Of a stretch of 7,911 bases of DNA, positions 6,082 through 7,911 are shown piece after piece (within the stretch, counting starts at the first letter, position 1; each line of letters begins with the position of its first letter). Origin of the DNA: Planctomycetales bacterium (GTDB lineage Bacteria > Planctomycetota > Phycisphaerae > SM23-33); the NCBI GenBank assembly GCA_030631125.1, contig DAOVLS010000096.1, positions 1 through 7,911 of the forward strand, given 5' to 3'. Position numbers and translations under genes: made by a program. Below the pieces are notes generated by a model, which was given only the letters and a program-made list of their open reading frames with translations, was not told the origin of the DNA and did not search any database.

Positions 6082-6110
6082 TTGAACCGCACCTCTGAAA
6101 CGGTTATACT
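6082..6110 (+). promoter_or_regulatory. Promoter of the aldo/keto reductase gene
   Basis: TTGAAC (6082-6087) and TATACT (6105-6110) are separated by the ideal 17 bases, each matching consensus at about 5/6. The start would fall near 6117, leaving a leader of about 17 bases that is mostly ribosome site (AAAGGAG at 6121-6127, six bases before ATG). Read on the other strand, the same bases contain TATAAC (6108-6103), a possible -10 for dapF. No good -35 is visible for that direction. Confidence 0.6.
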
Positions 6111-6133
6111 ACCACCGCAGAAAGGAGAACGGA

Positions 6134-7066
6134 ATGAACAATCGCATCAAACTGGGACGAAGCGGGCTGGAGGTCTCACCGATCTGCTACGGATCGTGGC
6201 AACTGTCGCCGAAATACTGGGGCGAGATACCGGCCGCCCAGGCCGTCGAAGCCGTCCGCCGCGCCTTCGAGGTCGGAGTCAACTTCTACGATACCGCAGA
6301 CGCCTACGGCGACGGACTGGCTGAAGAAGTCATGGGCGAAGCCCTCGCGCCGCTGCCGAGAGACCAGGTCGTCCTGGCGACCAAACTGTACTGGCATTTT
6401 TATCCCGACGGCCGGCGGCACCCGGACCTGTCGGGCAAGTACGTCATCGAAGAGTGCGAAAACTCGCTCCGCCGGCTGAAGATGGACTACATTGACCTGT
6501 ACCAACTCCACTCCTTCGACCCGCTGACGCCGCTGGACGAGACAACCGAGGCGATGGAGAAACTTCGCAAGGAAGGCAAGATACGCTGCTACGGCGTGAG
6601 CAACTTCACAGTCGAGCAGATGCGCCTGGCTGGGCGCTGCGGGGATTATTCAACAGCCCAGCCGAAGTACAGCCTGCTGGACCGTCAGATCGAATCGGAC
6701 GTGCTGCCGTACTGTGCGGCTGAGGATATTGGCGTGCTGGTGTTCAGCCCGCTTTCCCACGGCCTGCTGACGGGCAAATACGACGGCACGGAGACATTTA
6801 CCGACCTGCGAGAAAACAATCCCCGCTTCACCGGCCAAAGGTTCAAGGACCTCGCCGCGGCGGTGCGGTCCCTGGCTCCCATCGCCGAAAAATACGACCT
6901 GTCAATCGTCCAACTCGTCCTGGCTGCTACCCTGGCGCACCCTGCCATACATTGCGCCATCGCCGGCATCAAAACCGCCGCCCAGATAGAAGAAGTCGCC
7001 GGAGCAATGGGAAAAACCATCGACCGAGAAGACCACTTCGCCATAAGAAACGCGATTCAGGAATAA
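6134..7066 (+). CDS. Aldo/keto reductase
   Basis: A 310-residue NADPH-dependent oxidoreductase of the aldo/keto reductase superfamily, a single TIM barrel that reduces aldehydes and ketones or works in reverse. The catalytic tetrad is intact: Asp53 and Tyr58 in FYDTADAYGDG, Lys84 in LATKLYW, and His126 in DLYQLHSFDPL. Cofactor-binding elements follow: GVSNF (154-158), Gln176, SPLSHGLLTGK (205-215) and the 2'-phosphate-binding AIAGIKTAAQIEE (275-287). The length is normal for the YajO/Tas/AKR11-12-like groups. The start is supported by AAAGGAG six bases upstream. It has its own promoter, is divergent from dapF and is followed by a palindrome (7112-7156). The substrate cannot be deduced. The family call is very secure. 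Confidence 0.95.
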   Translation: MNNRIKLGRSGLEVSPICYGSWQLSPKYWGEIPAAQAVEAVRRAFEVGVNFYDTADAYGDGLAEEVMGEALAPLPRDQVVLATKLYWHFYPDGRRHPDLSGKYVIEECENSLRRLKMDYIDLYQLHSFDPLTPLDETTEAMEKLRKEGKIRCYGVSNFTVEQMRLAGRCGDYSTAQPKYSLLDRQIESDVLPYCAAEDIGVLVFSPLSHGLLTGKYDGTETFTDLRENNPRFTGQRFKDLAAAVRSLAPIAEKYDLSIVQLVLAATLAHPAIHCAIAGIKTAAQIEEVAGAMGKTIDREDHFAIRNAIQE

Positions 7067-7111
7067 ATATGTGTAACATCCAGGCGTCCGTGCAAAACTT
7101 CTCAACATTAT

Positions 7112-7156
7112 TGCGAAGCGGCAAGCCGCGCGGCTTGCCGTTCGGCGCTGTTCGCA
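7112..7156. repeat. Nested palindrome after the aldo/keto reductase gene
   Basis: The core is a perfect 22-bp palindrome, CGGCAAGCCG (7119-7128), CG, CGGCTTGCCG (7131-7140). An outer stem TGCGAA (7112-7117) with TTCGCA (7151-7156) encloses it, leaving a one-sided 10-nt bulge (7141-7150). It starts 45 bases after the reductase stop. No T-run follows on either strand, so it is a REP-like element or a structured RNA end rather than a standard intrinsic terminator. Confidence 0.6.
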
Positions 7157-7200
7157 GGTCGAAGGCGTAAATACACCTTAACGAACTGAAAAAAGACCTG
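7155..7200 (+). other. Possible leader hairpin before the glycosidase-like gene
   Basis: CAGGTC (7155-7160) can pair with GACCTG (7195-7200), enclosing a second helix AAGGCGT (7162-7168) with ACACCTT (7173-7179, one mismatch, loop AAAT). The outer stem ends directly against the AAGGAG ribosome site (7201-7206). It could affect translation of the next gene, but stems of this length also arise by chance. Confidence 0.25.
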
Positions 7201-7216
7201 AAGGAGACATCTTAAA

Positions 7217-7911
7217 ATGCCGGACCGAACAATCAGGCGAATCGCGTTTTTGCAGGAGTATTCCAATCGCCCCCTGACGCTCAAGGAATTCATCCCCGAA
7301 GTCGCCGCCAAAGGCTACACCGCCGTTGCCTTCGAGTCCCGCATCGGACAGGAGGAACTCTTCGCGGAACTGGCTGAAGAGGCGAAACGCTTCGGCCTGG
7401 AAGTGATGACTTTTACGGGATTTATGAAATACCAAGAGGCGTATCTCAAAGACCATCCCGACCAGCGAATGGTCCTTAACGCCGATGAGCAGGCAAAGGA
7501 CCAGGACAAGTTGGACATCAACTGGGGCTGCCCGTTCAATCCTGCATTCCGGCAGCGGCACCTGGCGTTCCTGCGAACGCTCGGCGGGATACCGAACCTG
7601 ACCGAGGTCTGGATCAACGACGAGGCGCTTCTGGGGTTTCATTCCGACCAGTTGGGCTGTTACTGTCCGGTTTGCCGGGAGGCCTGGCGGGCCGAGTTCG
7701 GCGGCGAGATACCCATGCCGCCTTTCGGCGACCCCGAGGCGAAAAGGCAATTCACGCTCTGGCGGATTCGCCGCTGGAACGAGGTTCACGCCGAGATGAA
7801 AGTCGCCCTGAACGAACACCACCGCGTCCGAGCGGTGCACCTGTGCAACGCGACGTGCTGCACTTCTCTTAATCCATGGGTCGGGGCGGTCGATCTTGCG
7901 TCAATGGTCGA
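7217..7911 (+). CDS. Putative TIM-barrel glycosyl-hydrolase-like protein (3' end outside window)
   Basis: The frame is open from ATG 7217 to the window edge, giving 231 residues without a stop, so the gene is incomplete. The ATG has AAGGAG at 7201-7206, a longish 10 bases upstream. The protein starts without a signal peptide. Residues 23-66 (KEFIPEVAAKGYTAVAFES.., then a helix and GLEVMTFTGF) look like the first beta-alpha units of a TIM barrel. VWINDEALLGFHSDQLGCYCPVCREAWRAEFG (131-162) then resembles hypothetical glycosyl hydrolases such as GHL6-type and GH-A-like proteins, in which an acidic strand end is followed by a CxCPxC cysteine cluster (Cys148, Cys150, Cys153). Asp135/Glu136 are candidate active-site acids. 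Further cysteines lie at 210, 214 and 215. Function and substrate are unproven; family membership is a moderate-confidence reading from motifs only. Confidence 0.6.
   Translation, partial: MPDRTIRRIAFLQEYSNRPLTLKEFIPEVAAKGYTAVAFESRIGQEELFAELAEEAKRFGLEVMTFTGFMKYQEAYLKDHPDQRMVLNADEQAKDQDKLDINWGCPFNPAFRQRHLAFLRTLGGIPNLTEVWINDEALLGFHSDQLGCYCPVCREAWRAEFGGEIPMPPFGDPEAKRQFTLWRIRRWNEVHAEMKVALNEHHRVRAVHLCNATCCTSLNPWVGAVDLASMV

Noticed and set aside
7178..7840. 220-residue minus-strand frame opposite the last gene
   Set aside because: Shadow of the plus-strand glycosidase-like frame, which has a ribosome site and CxCPxC motif.

Overview
The window looks like chromosomal DNA from a Planctomycetota-type bacterium, possibly Phycisphaerae or a relative. 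The evidence is a moderately GC-rich sequence, a secreted protein with a PEP-CTERM sorting tail (VPEPATLALLGLGG..KRRRR), a neutral-ceramidase-like protein, a CxCxxC glycosidase-like protein, and several short palindromic repeats between and inside genes. This is inference; there is no rRNA or marker gene to confirm the taxon. No tRNA, CRISPR array, phage gene or intact transposase is visible.

Layout, left to right. (1) A minus-strand Phd/YefM-type antitoxin (98-280) with no toxin gene beside it inside the window. A palindrome lies just beyond its end (22-50), and an 11-bp tandem repeat overlaps its probable promoter (331-369). (2) A plus-strand two-gene operon: a neutral/alkaline ceramidase-like protein (581-2053) and, one base later, a small FMN nitroreductase (2055-2549). 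It ends at a strong hairpin (2569-2600) shared with the convergent gene. (3) A minus-strand secreted PEP-CTERM protein (2631-3491) with a perfect-consensus sigma-70 promoter (3553-3580). (4) A minus-strand MFS transporter (3710-4954). (5) A long A+T-rich inverted-repeat element (5050-5184) that begins at the stop codon of (6) minus-strand dapF (5184-6065), diaminopimelate epimerase. This dapF carries a short palindromic insert in frame. (7) A divergent plus-strand aldo/keto reductase (6134-7066) with a good promoter. (8) A nested palindrome (7112-7156), then a plus-strand TIM-barrel glycosidase-like gene (7217 to the window end, incomplete).

The genes do not form one obvious pathway. dapF is housekeeping (lysine and peptidoglycan). 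The nitroreductase and aldo/keto reductase are redox enzymes. The ceramidase-like protein, MFS carrier and glycosidase-like protein would suit breakdown or uptake of polymers or lipids, but that is inference. I see no clear new multi-gene system. The best leads are the palindromic insert inside dapF, the inverted-repeat element at the dapF stop codon, and the 11-bp iteron-like repeat upstream of the lone antitoxin.
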